A stretch of 26,323 nucleotides of DNA from JANLQX01 sp031368215. GTDB lineage: Bacteria; Actinomycetota; Acidimicrobiia; Acidimicrobiales; JANYDT01. Location of the stretch: positions 1-26,323 of the forward strand of contig JANLRD010000192.1 of NCBI GenBank assembly GCA_031368215.1, written 5' to 3'. Below the pieces are notes generated by a model, which worked only from the letters and a program-made list of their open reading frames with translations, was not told where the DNA came from and did no database searches. The number at the start of each line of letters is the position of its first letter. Position 1 is the first letter of the stretch. Positions 1 through 6,682 of the stretch are shown here, piece after piece. A program made the position numbers and the translations under genes.

Positions 1-121
1 TGGCATAAGTCTTGGTTCGTTCGTCGCAGCGCAGACGGGTGACTGCGACGGTGTGGATCGCGGCGTTCAGTCGTCGGTCTCCGAAGCGGTTGAGGCGGTG
101 TCTGGTCGTGAGCCCCGATGA
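1..121 (-). pseudogene. IS110-family transposase, C-terminal remnant
   Basis: The minus strand reads SSGLTTRHRLNRFGDRRLN then AAIHTVAVTRLRCDERTKTY and continues past the left edge. This matches the C-terminal Transposase_20 region of IS110-family transposases (the HRLNR-G-R-LN-A-H-V-RLR pattern). The fragment begins at the SSG motif that carries the catalytic serine in this family. Upstream only three more sense codons precede a stop (131-133), so the N-terminal DEDD RuvC-like half is missing. The gene is 5'-truncated at about 121-130, where the truncated helix-turn-helix frame begins on the other strand. It is probably a dead IS remnant within the mobile element. The family call is strong; the downstream extent is unknown. 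Confidence 0.72.
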
Positions 122-125
122 TTGA

Positions 126-497
126 CGCCACTACCGACACCTGTCCCGAGTCGCCCTGCCCGTCGGCCCAGCCGACGAACTCGAAGAAACCCACAGCCTT
201 CGCGTGCACCTCCCAGGAAGCTGCGCAACCAGCGGACCCGAACTCGTCCTCGCCGGGCTCGTCAAACAACTCCACGCCCACACGATCACGCTCGAAGACG
301 CCAACATCGTCGCCCGCCTCGTCACCGACGGAACCTCCGCCCGCCAACAAGCCAGCCAGCTGTACATGTCACCGCGAGTCGCGCAACGACGCGTCCACAC
401 CGTCGCCACCCGCCTCCTCGCCAACGCCGTCAATCCCGGCGATCCCGTCAGACAAGTCTGGTGCCGCGGAAGGCTCACGTTCGGAGCCAGCGCATGA
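126..497 (+). pseudogene. Truncated helix-turn-helix (sigma region-4-like) protein
   Basis: An open frame of about 123 codons follows the stop at 123-125 and ends in TGA at 495-497. No ATG, GTG or TTG occurs in frame before GTG 204, yet the stretch before 204 (VALPVGPADELEETHSL) still looks like coding sequence. I therefore read it as a 5'-truncated gene, with GTG 204 as a possible surviving start (97 aa). The segment TITLEDANIVARLVTDGTSA followed by RQQASQLYMSPRVAQRRVHT resembles the helix-turn-helix of sigma-70 region 4 or LuxR-type proteins common on actinobacterial integrative elements. The stop overlaps the next start as ATGA, so the two genes were probably translationally coupled. No catalytic function is expected; it would bind DNA. 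Confidence 0.5.
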
Positions 498-703
498 GCC
501 CGTATCCGAGAACTGTCACCGACCTTCCCAATGAGGAGGCTTTGATACCTCCGGTCACGATGACCATCAAGCAAGCTGCAGCGTTCCTTGGGTTGTCGCT
601 CAGCGCGACCTACGAGGCAGCGGCACGCGGAGAGATACCTACTTTGAGGATCGGGCGCCGCGTGCTTGTAAAGCGCGAACAGCTGGTTTCGATGGTCTCG
701 TAA
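494..703 (+). CDS. Excisionase-like HTH_17 DNA-binding protein
   Basis: A 69-aa protein whose C-terminal 47 residues (MTIKQAAAFLGLSLSATYEA onward, ending RIGRRVLVKREQLVSMV) form a typical MerR-like winged helix-turn-helix of the HTH_17/excisionase family. Such proteins bend att-site DNA and bias a tyrosine integrase towards excision, or act as small regulators. The start at ATG 494 has GGAG at 483-486 with 7-base spacing and overlaps the upstream stop by four bases (ATGA). ATG 560 is an alternative start just before the domain. It is convergent with the integrase, with 11 bases between the two stops. An excisionase role is inferred from fold and neighbourhood; a plain regulator is possible. 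Confidence 0.75.
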   Translation: MSPYPRTVTDLPNEEALIPPVTMTIKQAAAFLGLSLSATYEAAARGEIPTLRIGRRVLVKREQLVSMVS

Positions 704-714
704 CCCGGGCTCCA

Positions 715-2100
715 CTACAACCGACTCATCGACACGACAGCCTTCTTCTTTTCGAGGTTCGGTCCGGCGTCATACCAGCGTCGCAGAGTCTCCTCGCTGT
801 TGCCGGTGATCGATGCGTCCGTGCGATAGTCGCCGCTTGTCACATCAAGAAGCTGGGTCGCAACGTAGCGACGGAGCATCGCGAACGTCACGTCGCTGTC
901 GCCGCGCGCGGCAAGCCATCGCTGCGACGTCGAATCCGGGCGCAACCACGCCAAGCCCGCCGGGTCGTCGCAAAAGACATAGCTCGAAGGGACCAGCGTT
1001 TCGGGCCCAATCGTGGATAGCAGCGCTGTGCGACGAGCGAGCAGTTCGCGGAAGACTTCGACCATCTGCTCTGTCAGCGGGACGTCGCGCCAATCGTCGC
1101 GTTTCGTGGTTTTTCGGTACGTTCCCCGTCCCGGACCGCCGTCGGCAATCGAAGCGCGGATCGTCGCTATAGCGTTGTCGAGATCCAGGTCGGAAATCGT
1201 CATCGCAAGTAACTCTGATCGGCGGCAGCCGATCGTTGCCATTCCCATGAGGTAGGCGTGAAGCATGAAGTCGACGGCCTTCGCCCGATCGAGCGCCTGG
1301 CGTACGTCACCGAACGACGGCACGGTCGGACGGTGCGAGGGGACCTTCGGCCGACGCGCGTCGGCACAAGGATTTGCGGAAATCCACCCAGTTCGTTTCG
1401 CGTGCTCAAGCACCTTCGACATGGTCGACGCGTATCGGGAACGGGTCATTGGGTCGAGCGCTCCCTCCCACGCGGCGTAGACCTCCTCAACGATCTTCCA
1501 GTTCAGCTTCGAAAGCGGAACCTCACCAACAACTTTTCCACCGGGAAGAACCGTTGAACAGATTCGCCGACATGCCGATCGGTCGGTACGAATCGTCTGC
1601 GACTCCGTCCGAGTTTCAGAAAGGTAAAGATCGCACGCCGCCTTCACGTTTCGTGCGGATGTGGCAACGGGACGTTCGCCGTTTTCAATAACCAACTTGA
1701 GTCGTGCGAGCGCCACTTCGGCGAGATCACGAGAACCACGGACCGTCTTGGTGTATCGCCGACGTTGACCAGTCACTTGGTCCGGAGGTCCCTCAACCCC
1801 GACAAGCCAACGGTCGTGACCGAGCTGCGTTATCCCTCCCGAACGACGGGACCGTGCCTTCACCTTGCCCTCACGTTTCGGGCGAGGAGGGGCAGAACCC
1901 CCGCCTTCGACTGACCTCGTCAACTCGGCCAGAACGACCTCGGCCTCCGCCCGTGTCCCCTCGACTGTCCTCGAAACTCGCCTACGCGGTTCGGACGGAC
2001 TTCTCGGAAGTTCGACGTCGACCCGCCAAAAACCCTCGCGAAGCGCCTTCAGGCCGCCCTGTCGGCGTGAGGAATGTTCCGCGGGAGCACCTCCTGGCAT
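715..2100 (-). CDS. Tyrosine-recombinase integrase of a tRNA-Gly-targeted element
   Basis: A 461-aa phage/ICE-type integrase. Two similar N-terminal arm-binding-like units are visible (about residues 20-65 and 94-142, each GFW/DRW-V-VE...R...T..G....A...L). A SAM-like core-binding domain lies at about 150-250 and the catalytic domain at 260-450. Catalytic residues are R293 (GCRRSE), K330/K333, R410 and Tyr443 (RRWYDAG). The usual HxLRH box reads AMLRR, so its first His is Ala407, and the usual GH is GN (Asn434). ATG 2100 has no Shine-Dalgarno but sits 7 bases after TAGAGT, which supports a leaderless start. The gene begins about 110 bases from the 3' end of tRNA-Gly, the usual place for an integrase next to its att site. 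Activity is likely but not certain given the changed residues. Confidence 0.85.
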   Translation of the reverse strand: MPGGAPAEHSSRRQGGLKALREGFWRVDVELPRSPSEPRRRVSRTVEGTRAEAEVVLAELTRSVEGGGSAPPRPKREGKVKARSRRSGGITQLGHDRWLVGVEGPPDQVTGQRRRYTKTVRGSRDLAEVALARLKLVIENGERPVATSARNVKAACDLYLSETRTESQTIRTDRSACRRICSTVLPGGKVVGEVPLSKLNWKIVEEVYAAWEGALDPMTRSRYASTMSKVLEHAKRTGWISANPCADARRPKVPSHRPTVPSFGDVRQALDRAKAVDFMLHAYLMGMATIGCRRSELLAMTISDLDLDNAIATIRASIADGGPGRGTYRKTTKRDDWRDVPLTEQMVEVFRELLARRTALLSTIGPETLVPSSYVFCDDPAGLAWLRPDSTSQRWLAARGDSDVTFAMLRRYVATQLLDVTSGDYRTDASITGNSEETLRRWYDAGPNLEKKKAVVSMSRL

Positions 2101-2107
2101 CCCGAAG

Positions 2108-2113
2108 ACTCTA
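2108..2113 (-). promoter_or_regulatory. Integrase -10 box (leaderless)
   Basis: On the minus strand TAGAGT ends exactly 7 bases before ATG 2100, placing transcription start at the start codon. The -35 position, 16-17 bases upstream, falls in the proximal copy of the CGTTAAAC direct repeat. Confidence 0.55.
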
Positions 2114-2128
2114 CCGAATCCCGCAGAG

Positions 2129-2149
2129 GTTTAACGTTTTCGTTTAACG
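2129..2149. repeat. Direct repeat GTTTAACG x2, candidate operator
   Basis: GTTTAACG occurs at 2129-2136 and 2142-2149, 13 bases apart start to start, in an AT-rich island just upstream of the integrase. The proximal copy overlaps the expected -35 position. It may be an operator for a regulator of the integrase or an arm-type integrase site. The repeat is seen directly; the role is inferred. Confidence 0.45.
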
Positions 2150-2166
2150 CTCCCGGTGTCGGGAGC
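2149..2166. repeat. Inverted repeat (7-bp stem, 4-base loop)
   Basis: GCTCCCG, loop GTGT, CGGGAGC: a perfect hairpin directly abutting the larger inverted repeat at 2166-2198. Read on the minus strand it lies between tRNA-Gly and the integrase. There is no clear T-run, so it is either a weak terminator or a protein-binding site near the attachment site. Confidence 0.45.
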
Positions 2167-2198
2167 TGGTCAGAGGCTCATTTCGGGCCTCTGACCAG
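2166..2198. repeat. Perfect 12-bp inverted repeat beside tRNA-Gly
   Basis: CTGGTCAGAGGC (2166-2177) and GCCTCTGACCAG (2187-2198) are perfect inverted arms around a 9-base loop, starting 10 bases after the tRNA 3' end. On the minus strand it could end the tRNA-Gly transcript, although no T-tract follows. It could also bind Int, Xis or host factors at the attachment site. Confidence 0.5.
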
Positions 2199-2207
2199 GG
2201 GATACTT

Positions 2208-2282
2208 TGGAGCGGAAGACGGGATTCGAACCCGCGACCCTCACCTTGGCAAGGTGATGCTCTACCACTGAGCCACTTCCGC
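2208..2282 (-). tRNA. tRNA-Gly (anticodon GCC)
   Basis: The minus strand folds as a full cloverleaf. The 7-bp acceptor is GCGGAAG/CTTCCGC, the D arm has GCTC/GAGC, the anticodon stem is TCACC/GGTGA around loop TTGCCAA (anticodon GCC), and the T arm is GCGGG-TTCGAAT-CCCGT. A 5-base variable loop, discriminator T and genome-encoded CCA (2208-2210) complete the 75 bases. It reads GGC/GGU glycine codons. Its 3' end faces the integrase, so the T-arm/acceptor region is the probable attB core of the element to its left. The distal repeat is not in the window. A possible -10 (TATGGT) ends 11 bases upstream of the mature 5' end. Confidence 0.97.
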
Positions 2283-2432
2283 GTGGGCAAATCACCATAG
2301 CAAAGGGTGGGGCACGACCGGCGCACATCGAATCACCCGCAACGGCAACCCGAGCCAGTGACGCCTCGCCGCAACCACACCCTGGCAGCGAAGCGACGGC
2401 TGACCGGCCGCAGGCGGCCCACCGTTTCGTCC
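2283..2432. other. Intergenic: tRNA-Gly promoter and WS/DGAT 3' flank
   Basis: A gene-free stretch of 150 bases. It contains a possible tRNA-Gly -10 (TATGGT on the minus strand, about 2294-2299) and a small GGCCG/CGGCC hairpin at 2406-2419 downstream of the acyltransferase stop, without a T-run. I see nothing else. Confidence 0.4.
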
Positions 2433-4055
2433 CTAGCTGGCCGGAACGGTCGCTGTCTTGGGACTGGTTTTCTTCGGGCTGGCCTTCTTCGCGCCTGCCT
2501 TTTTCGGAGCGACGGATTTCTTCGCCCCGGCGTTCTTTGGGGCTGCGGTTTTCTTCGCTGCGGCCTTCTTCGCCCCGGGTTTCTTCGCCGCCGCCATCGA
2601 CGGGGCGCGCTTCGAAGCCGACACCGCGTCGACCGGCGCCGCGGCAGCGGCGGCCTCATGCTCGTCGACGGCCTTGAGCAATTCCTTCGCCGCCTCCAAG
2701 ACGTTCGATGCCAGATCACGAACCCGAGGAAACGCGTCGGAACACGCAACGAGGCCGAAGTGCACTACTCCGGTGTAGGACATGACGGTCATGTTGAGCC
2801 CGCCACCGTCGAAGATCGGGCCCATCGGGTACCAGGCCACGAGCGGGGAACCATTGCAATACAGCGGATAGTTCGGTCCCGGCACATTGGAGATCGTGAC
2901 GTTGAACAGCGGCCGATGACGGTTCGCGATGTTCATTGACGAATACAGACGTGCCGCTCTCGCGGCGATGGCCGGAGCGGCGAACTCGGCCCAGTTCGTG
3001 AGTGCGTCGGCGCCTATCGCGCTCGCCTGCTCCTTCGACGCCTTCGTCGACATCTGGAGCAACCGGAGCCGCTCGACCGGGTCGGCCTCGTTCGTCGGAA
3101 GCTCCACGAACATGTTCGAGACCTGGTTCCCCATGGCCCCCTTCTGGTCAGCGGCGCGCACCGAGATCGGCACCATCGCCACGAGCGGCTCGACCGGTAG
3201 CTCCGAGTTGTCGATGAGGTAGCGCCGGAGGGCGCTCGTGCAGAGTGCGAGCACCACGTCGTTCACCGTGCCGCCGAAGGCCGCCCGGATCCGCTTGATG
3301 TCGGCGAGCGTGACCTCGGTGGTGCCGAAGCTACGGTTCGACGAGAGCGGCACGTTGAAGCTCGTCCGCGGTGCGCTGAACAGCGACGGCGGCGATTTCA
3401 CACCCTCGACCTTCGGGCGGTTCCTCAGCTGGGTGACCATCTCCACCGTCTGCTTCACGGTGGAAACGAGCTTCGCTGGTTGGCGGATCAGGGAATTGAT
3501 TGCGTAGCTGAGCATCTCGACATCGGACGGAATGCGCTCGGACGTCCACACCGGAGCATCGTCGAACCACACCGGCTCGGGCTGGGTGTCGAGCAGATTG
3601 GTCGAGAGCTCGGCTCCCGATGCCCCATCGATCGCCGCGTGATGGGTCTTCGACACCATCGCCACGTAGCCGTGCTCAAGACCTTCGATGATGTGGATCT
3701 CCCACAGCGGCCGACGCCGATCGAGAGGCCGGCTCATCAGCTCGCCGGCCAGCTCCTCCAACTCGGCCCGGCCACCCGGGGCACGGACCGTCGTGCGCCG
3801 AACGTGGTAGTCGAGATCGAAGTCGGGGTCTTCGACCCAGATCGGATGATGAAGACCGAACGGCACCTCGACGAGACGCCAGCGAAAGGGCGGGAGCTTG
3901 TGCAGGCGATTCGCGATCAGCGCCTTGAAGCGGGAGAAGTCGAACCCCTCCGGCGACGCCGACGGGTCGTAGATGTAGGTGCCTGCGACATGCATCGGCG
4001 ACGTCGCCGTCTCCATGTAGAGAAACGTCGCGTCGAGACCGGTCAAACGTCGCAT
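2433..4055 (-). CDS. WS/DGAT-family O-acyltransferase with histone-like basic tail
   Basis: A 540-aa member of the wax ester synthase/acyl-CoA:diacylglycerol acyltransferase family, which esterifies acyl-CoA onto long-chain alcohols or diacylglycerol to make storage lipid. The N-terminus MRRLTGLDATFLYMET and the catalytic HHAAIDG at residues 138-144 are diagnostic. The C-terminal half has the usual NVPGP and a G-YTG-VHFG-type stretch. Known members are about 450-480 aa; the extra length is a tail of about 60 residues rich in Lys, Ala and Pro (about 17 Lys, repeats such as AKK and PKK), resembling histone H1 or mycobacterial HupB tails. ATG 4055 has a GGGAG Shine-Dalgarno about 9 bases upstream. 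It is a single gene, and the tail's role is unknown. Confidence 0.92.
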   Translation of the reverse strand: MRRLTGLDATFLYMETATSPMHVAGTYIYDPSASPEGFDFSRFKALIANRLHKLPPFRWRLVEVPFGLHHPIWVEDPDFDLDYHVRRTTVRAPGGRAELEELAGELMSRPLDRRRPLWEIHIIEGLEHGYVAMVSKTHHAAIDGASGAELSTNLLDTQPEPVWFDDAPVWTSERIPSDVEMLSYAINSLIRQPAKLVSTVKQTVEMVTQLRNRPKVEGVKSPPSLFSAPRTSFNVPLSSNRSFGTTEVTLADIKRIRAAFGGTVNDVVLALCTSALRRYLIDNSELPVEPLVAMVPISVRAADQKGAMGNQVSNMFVELPTNEADPVERLRLLQMSTKASKEQASAIGADALTNWAEFAAPAIAARAARLYSSMNIANRHRPLFNVTISNVPGPNYPLYCNGSPLVAWYPMGPIFDGGGLNMTVMSYTGVVHFGLVACSDAFPRVRDLASNVLEAAKELLKAVDEHEAAAAAAPVDAVSASKRAPSMAAAKKPGAKKAAAKKTAAPKNAGAKKSVAPKKAGAKKASPKKTSPKTATVPAS

Positions 4056-4122
4056 GCATGCACTCCCACAAGAAACCTGTCGTTACCGGCCAGGCTAGCG
4101 GGCACCCGCCGACGGCGTTCAG

Positions 4123-4138
4123 GCCCGGAAACCCGGGC
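4123..4138. terminator. Hairpin between glycosylase and acyltransferase genes
   Basis: GCCCGG-AAAC-CCGGGC is a perfect 6-bp stem lying 17 bases beyond the glycosylase stop on the minus strand. No T-run follows, so it is only a candidate terminator. Confidence 0.35.
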
Positions 4139-4154
4139 GGGTCGCGCCGGGCCG

Positions 4155-5066
4155 CTACTTGAGGAGGCGGCTCATCCGGCGGTCGGCGAGGGGGACGCCG
4201 CCGGTCTGGCAGGTCGGGCAGTACTGGATGCTCTTCGTCGCGAACGAGACCTCGCGGACCGTGTCGCCACAGACCGGGCAGGGCATCCCGGTCCGGGCGT
4301 GCACACGCATGCCGGAACGCTTCGCGTCCTTGAGCTCGCTGGCCGGCTTGCCGGCGCTGCGTCCGATCGCTTCGGCCAGCACCATGGTGACGGCGTCCCG
4401 GAGCCGATGCCGTTCGTCGTCGTTCAACCCGTTCGCCGGCTTGAAGGGCGAGAGCTTGGCCACGTGGAGCGCCTCGTCGGAGTACGCGTTGCCGACGCCG
4501 GCCAACAGCGACTGATCCGTCAACACCCCTTTGATCTGGGCACGACCCTGCGACGACAGCAATGCGGTGAACGCGTCGTCGGTGAACGAATCGCTCATCG
4601 GATCGATACCAAGCGTACGTATCTTCTCGACGTCGTCGGGATTGCGAACGACGTGCACGCTCAGCCGCTTGTCCGTTCCCGCCTCGGTCGCCGTGAACCC
4701 CGACCCGTCGTCGAACACGACCCGCAACGCCTGCGGTCCCTTCGTCAGCTTCGGCTTGACACCCGGCTTGGCGGCCGCCGAGAAGGCGAGATCGTCCTGC
4801 CACCGGATCCAGCCGGCCCGGGCGAGATGCATGCAGAGGAAGATCGGCTCGCTCCCCGAAACGGCGTCGGCCGAATCCGTCTCGGCGATCAGGTACTTGC
4901 CCCGACGTGACCAACCGACGACCCGCCGACCACGCAGATCGGCCAGCGAAGGATCGAAGGTCTTCAGCGCGCTTATCGCTAGGAGATCGACCTTCTCGAT
5001 GACAAGACCGCGGGTGCGCTCCGACAGCCAACGAGCCAACGACTCAACCTCGGGCATCTCCGGCAT
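4155..5066 (-). CDS. Fpg/Nei-family DNA glycosylase
   Basis: A 303-aa base-excision repair glycosylase/AP lyase. The start MPEMPEVE supplies the conserved Pro2 nucleophile and Glu3. The middle contains LARAGWIRW and the H2TH region (LTDQSLLAGVGNAYSDEAL). The C-terminal zinc finger has four Cys (CPVCG ... YCPTCQTGG). It matches the actinobacterial Fpg/Nei-like group with ISALKTFDP near residue 30 rather than classical MutM. It removes oxidised bases such as 8-oxoG or FapyG, but substrate preference cannot be read from sequence. ATG 5066 is preceded by TAGCGT 6 bases upstream, suggesting a leaderless transcript. It stands alone between the SDR and acyltransferase genes. Confidence 0.92.
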   Translation of the reverse strand: MPEMPEVESLARWLSERTRGLVIEKVDLLAISALKTFDPSLADLRGRRVVGWSRRGKYLIAETDSADAVSGSEPIFLCMHLARAGWIRWQDDLAFSAAAKPGVKPKLTKGPQALRVVFDDGSGFTATEAGTDKRLSVHVVRNPDDVEKIRTLGIDPMSDSFTDDAFTALLSSQGRAQIKGVLTDQSLLAGVGNAYSDEALHVAKLSPFKPANGLNDDERHRLRDAVTMVLAEAIGRSAGKPASELKDAKRSGMRVHARTGMPCPVCGDTVREVSFATKSIQYCPTCQTGGVPLADRRMSRLLK

Positions 5067-5072
5067 GACGAA

Positions 5073-5078
5073 ACGCTA
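5073..5078 (-). promoter_or_regulatory. -10 box of the Fpg/Nei gene (leaderless)
   Basis: TAGCGT on the minus strand lies 6 bases before ATG 5066, with no Shine-Dalgarno, consistent with a leaderless start. Confidence 0.5.
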
Positions 5079-5149
5079 TCGCCAGACCGCTCATCGAGCG
5101 GCGCGTGGACGCGCCCATGGCAGGCGACCGCGCGATGCGGCGATCCGGC

Positions 5150-5926
5150 TCACGCGTTGCGGATCGTCATCCCGCCGTCGACGACGAACACCACACCGTT
5201 CATGAAGCTCGACGCCGGAAGGACGAGCGACAGCGTGGCGTGCGCAACCTCCTCGGGATCACCGTAGCGACGGAGCGGCACGCGACGCTTGGCGAAGATC
5301 GCCTTGGCGTCGTCGGGGATCGGGGCCGTCATCCCGGTGTTGATCGGGCCCGGGCACACGCAGTTCACGTTCACCCCACGAGGACCGAGCTCCACCGCAA
5401 GCGATCGCGTCAACCCGATCACCGCGTGCTTCGCCGCGGTGTACGGACTCATGAAGGCAGTGGCCCCCAGTCCTTCGGTGGACGCGATGTTCACGACCCG
5501 TCCCTCGCCGTTGCGCATCAGGTCGCTCAGGCACGCCCGGATCAGCAGCGCATGAGCGTCGAGATTGACGGCGAACGTTGCCCGCCACGCGTCGCCCCAG
5601 AGTTCGCTGTCGATCGCCGCCGGGATCGACACACCGGCGTTGTTGACCAGGATGTCGATCGGGCCCAACCCGCTTGTCACTTCGTGCACGAGCGCAGCCA
5701 TCCCCGCCGGTTCGCGAAGGTCGGCGACAACGCCGAGGGCGGTGCCACCTATCCCGGCGATCTCCTCGACCACTGCTGCGACCCCTTCGGCAGTCCGATC
5801 GATGACCGCGACCACTGCGCCCTCGTCGGCGAAGAGATGTGCCGTTGCCCGCCCCATACCCGATGCTGCACCCGTCACGATGGCGACCCGCCCGGCAATC
5901 GATCGGCTCAACTTTGTCAGTCGCAC
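5150..5926 (-). CDS. Short-chain dehydrogenase/reductase (SDR)
   Basis: A 258-aa classical SDR. Cofactor loop TGAASGMGRA (TGxxxGxG) is near residue 20, then NNAG, the catalytic Ser in NIAST, and YTAAK (Tyr and Lys). A VNCVCPGPINTGM segment follows Rossmann strand 6, and the C-terminus is FVVDGGMTI. It oxidises or reduces a hydroxyl/keto group with NAD(P); the acidic residue after strand 2 (AVIDR) suggests NAD. The substrate is unknown. I chose GTG 5926, which has GGGGGA 6 bases upstream; an in-frame ATG at 5974 would add 16 residues with no homology. It is divergent from the DUF429 gene. Confidence 0.9.
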   Translation of the reverse strand: MRLTKLSRSIAGRVAIVTGAASGMGRATAHLFADEGAVVAVIDRTAEGVAAVVEEIAGIGGTALGVVADLREPAGMAALVHEVTSGLGPIDILVNNAGVSIPAAIDSELWGDAWRATFAVNLDAHALLIRACLSDLMRNGEGRVVNIASTEGLGATAFMSPYTAAKHAVIGLTRSLAVELGPRGVNVNCVCPGPINTGMTAPIPDDAKAIFAKRRVPLRRYGDPEEVAHATLSLVLPASSFMNGVVFVVDGGMTIRNA

Positions 5927-6004
5927 GTCAGTCCCCCTGCAGTTGGTCCAGCCCAGCCATGTGACCTTAGACACATCACGCCCTGTCGCGCCTCTCGGAC
6001 ACCC

Positions 6005-6010
6005 CTACGC
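6005..6010 (+). promoter_or_regulatory. -10 box of the DUF429 gene (leaderless)
   Basis: TACGCT is followed by 7 bases and then ATG 6018, with no Shine-Dalgarno. Confidence 0.5.
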
Positions 6011-6017
6011 TCGATGC

Positions 6018-6659
6018 ATGGCTCCCGGTGGACCGATGGCGGTCGGCGTCGACGTGGGAGCCGACCGCCTGCACCTGGTGTGCCTCGGGCCCGCGTTCGA
6101 GATCTCCGGCACGACCGTGCTCGACCCGGCGGACCGTACTGGTGTCGATAGGTGGTTCGCCCGGCTTCCCCCGCAGAGCGTCGTCGCCATCGACGGCCCC
6201 CCGGCACCGAGCGCGGCACCGTTCGCCGACGACGCGACGGTGTCACCGAAGTTCCGCCGCGCCCGAGGGTGCGAAGTGGAGCTCGGACGCCGGCGTGGCA
6301 TCTGGGTGTCGTTCGCGACCGGCCCCGAACCGCTCATGGGCTGGATGGCCGAAGCGGCGCACGTCCACCGACTCGCCGGCAGCCTCGGCCACAGAGCGCT
6401 CGAGACGTACCCGTATGCGATCTACCGCACCCTGCTCGGCCGCCGACCGGCGAAGAAGACGACCGGCATTGGGACGATGGATCGGGTCGGAGCCCTGCGG
6501 TCCGCTGGATTCGATCACGATGCACTCGCCATGTGGTCGCACGACGCGCTCGACGCCGCCGCCGCCGCACTTGTCGCCCGTCACTACGCCGATGGCATCG
6601 CCGATTCCGTCACTTGCGTGCTCGACGACACGTCCATCTGGTTGCCCGGCTTGACATAG
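6018..6659 (+). CDS. DUF429 family protein (predicted RNase H-like fold)
   Basis: A 213-aa protein. The order of motifs fits DUF429: VGVDVGADRLHLV near the start, VVAIDGPP near residue 55, CEVELGRRRGIWVSF, ALETYPYAIYR near 130, and a C-terminal SHDALDAAAAALVARHYADG. The family is predicted to have a ribonuclease-H-like fold using the early Asp and later acidic residues; no biochemical role is established. ATG 6018 is favoured by the TACGCT box 7 bases upstream; ATG 6036 is an alternative. It is divergent from the SDR gene and convergent with the aminotransferase. Confidence 0.78.
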   Translation: MAPGGPMAVGVDVGADRLHLVCLGPAFEISGTTVLDPADRTGVDRWFARLPPQSVVAIDGPPAPSAAPFADDATVSPKFRRARGCEVELGRRRGIWVSFATGPEPLMGWMAEAAHVHRLAGSLGHRALETYPYAIYRTLLGRRPAKKTTGIGTMDRVGALRSAGFDHDALAMWSHDALDAAAAALVARHYADGIADSVTCVLDDTSIWLPGLT

Positions 6660-6682
6660 ACGCTACGCGCGCTGTCGATGTG

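Noticed and set aside
118..715. Other frames in the left region, including the 194-aa minus frame and the upstream part of the plus frame at 122
   Set aside because: They have Arg- or Ser-rich composition and no motifs; only the HTH remnant and the excisionase part after 494 look like real protein.
2074..2326. Small frames on both strands covering the tRNA (ending DPHLGKVMLYH on one strand)
   Set aside because: They are translations of the tRNA-Gly gene, a well-known false ORF type.
2406..2419. GGCCG/CGGCC hairpin after the acyltransferase as a rho-independent terminator
   Set aside because: The stem is only 5 bp and no T-run follows on the minus strand.
3480..5031. Long frames on either strand across the acyltransferase and glycosylase genes
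   Set aside because: They are Arg/Gly/Pro-rich shadow frames without motifs, overlapping two clearly identified genes.
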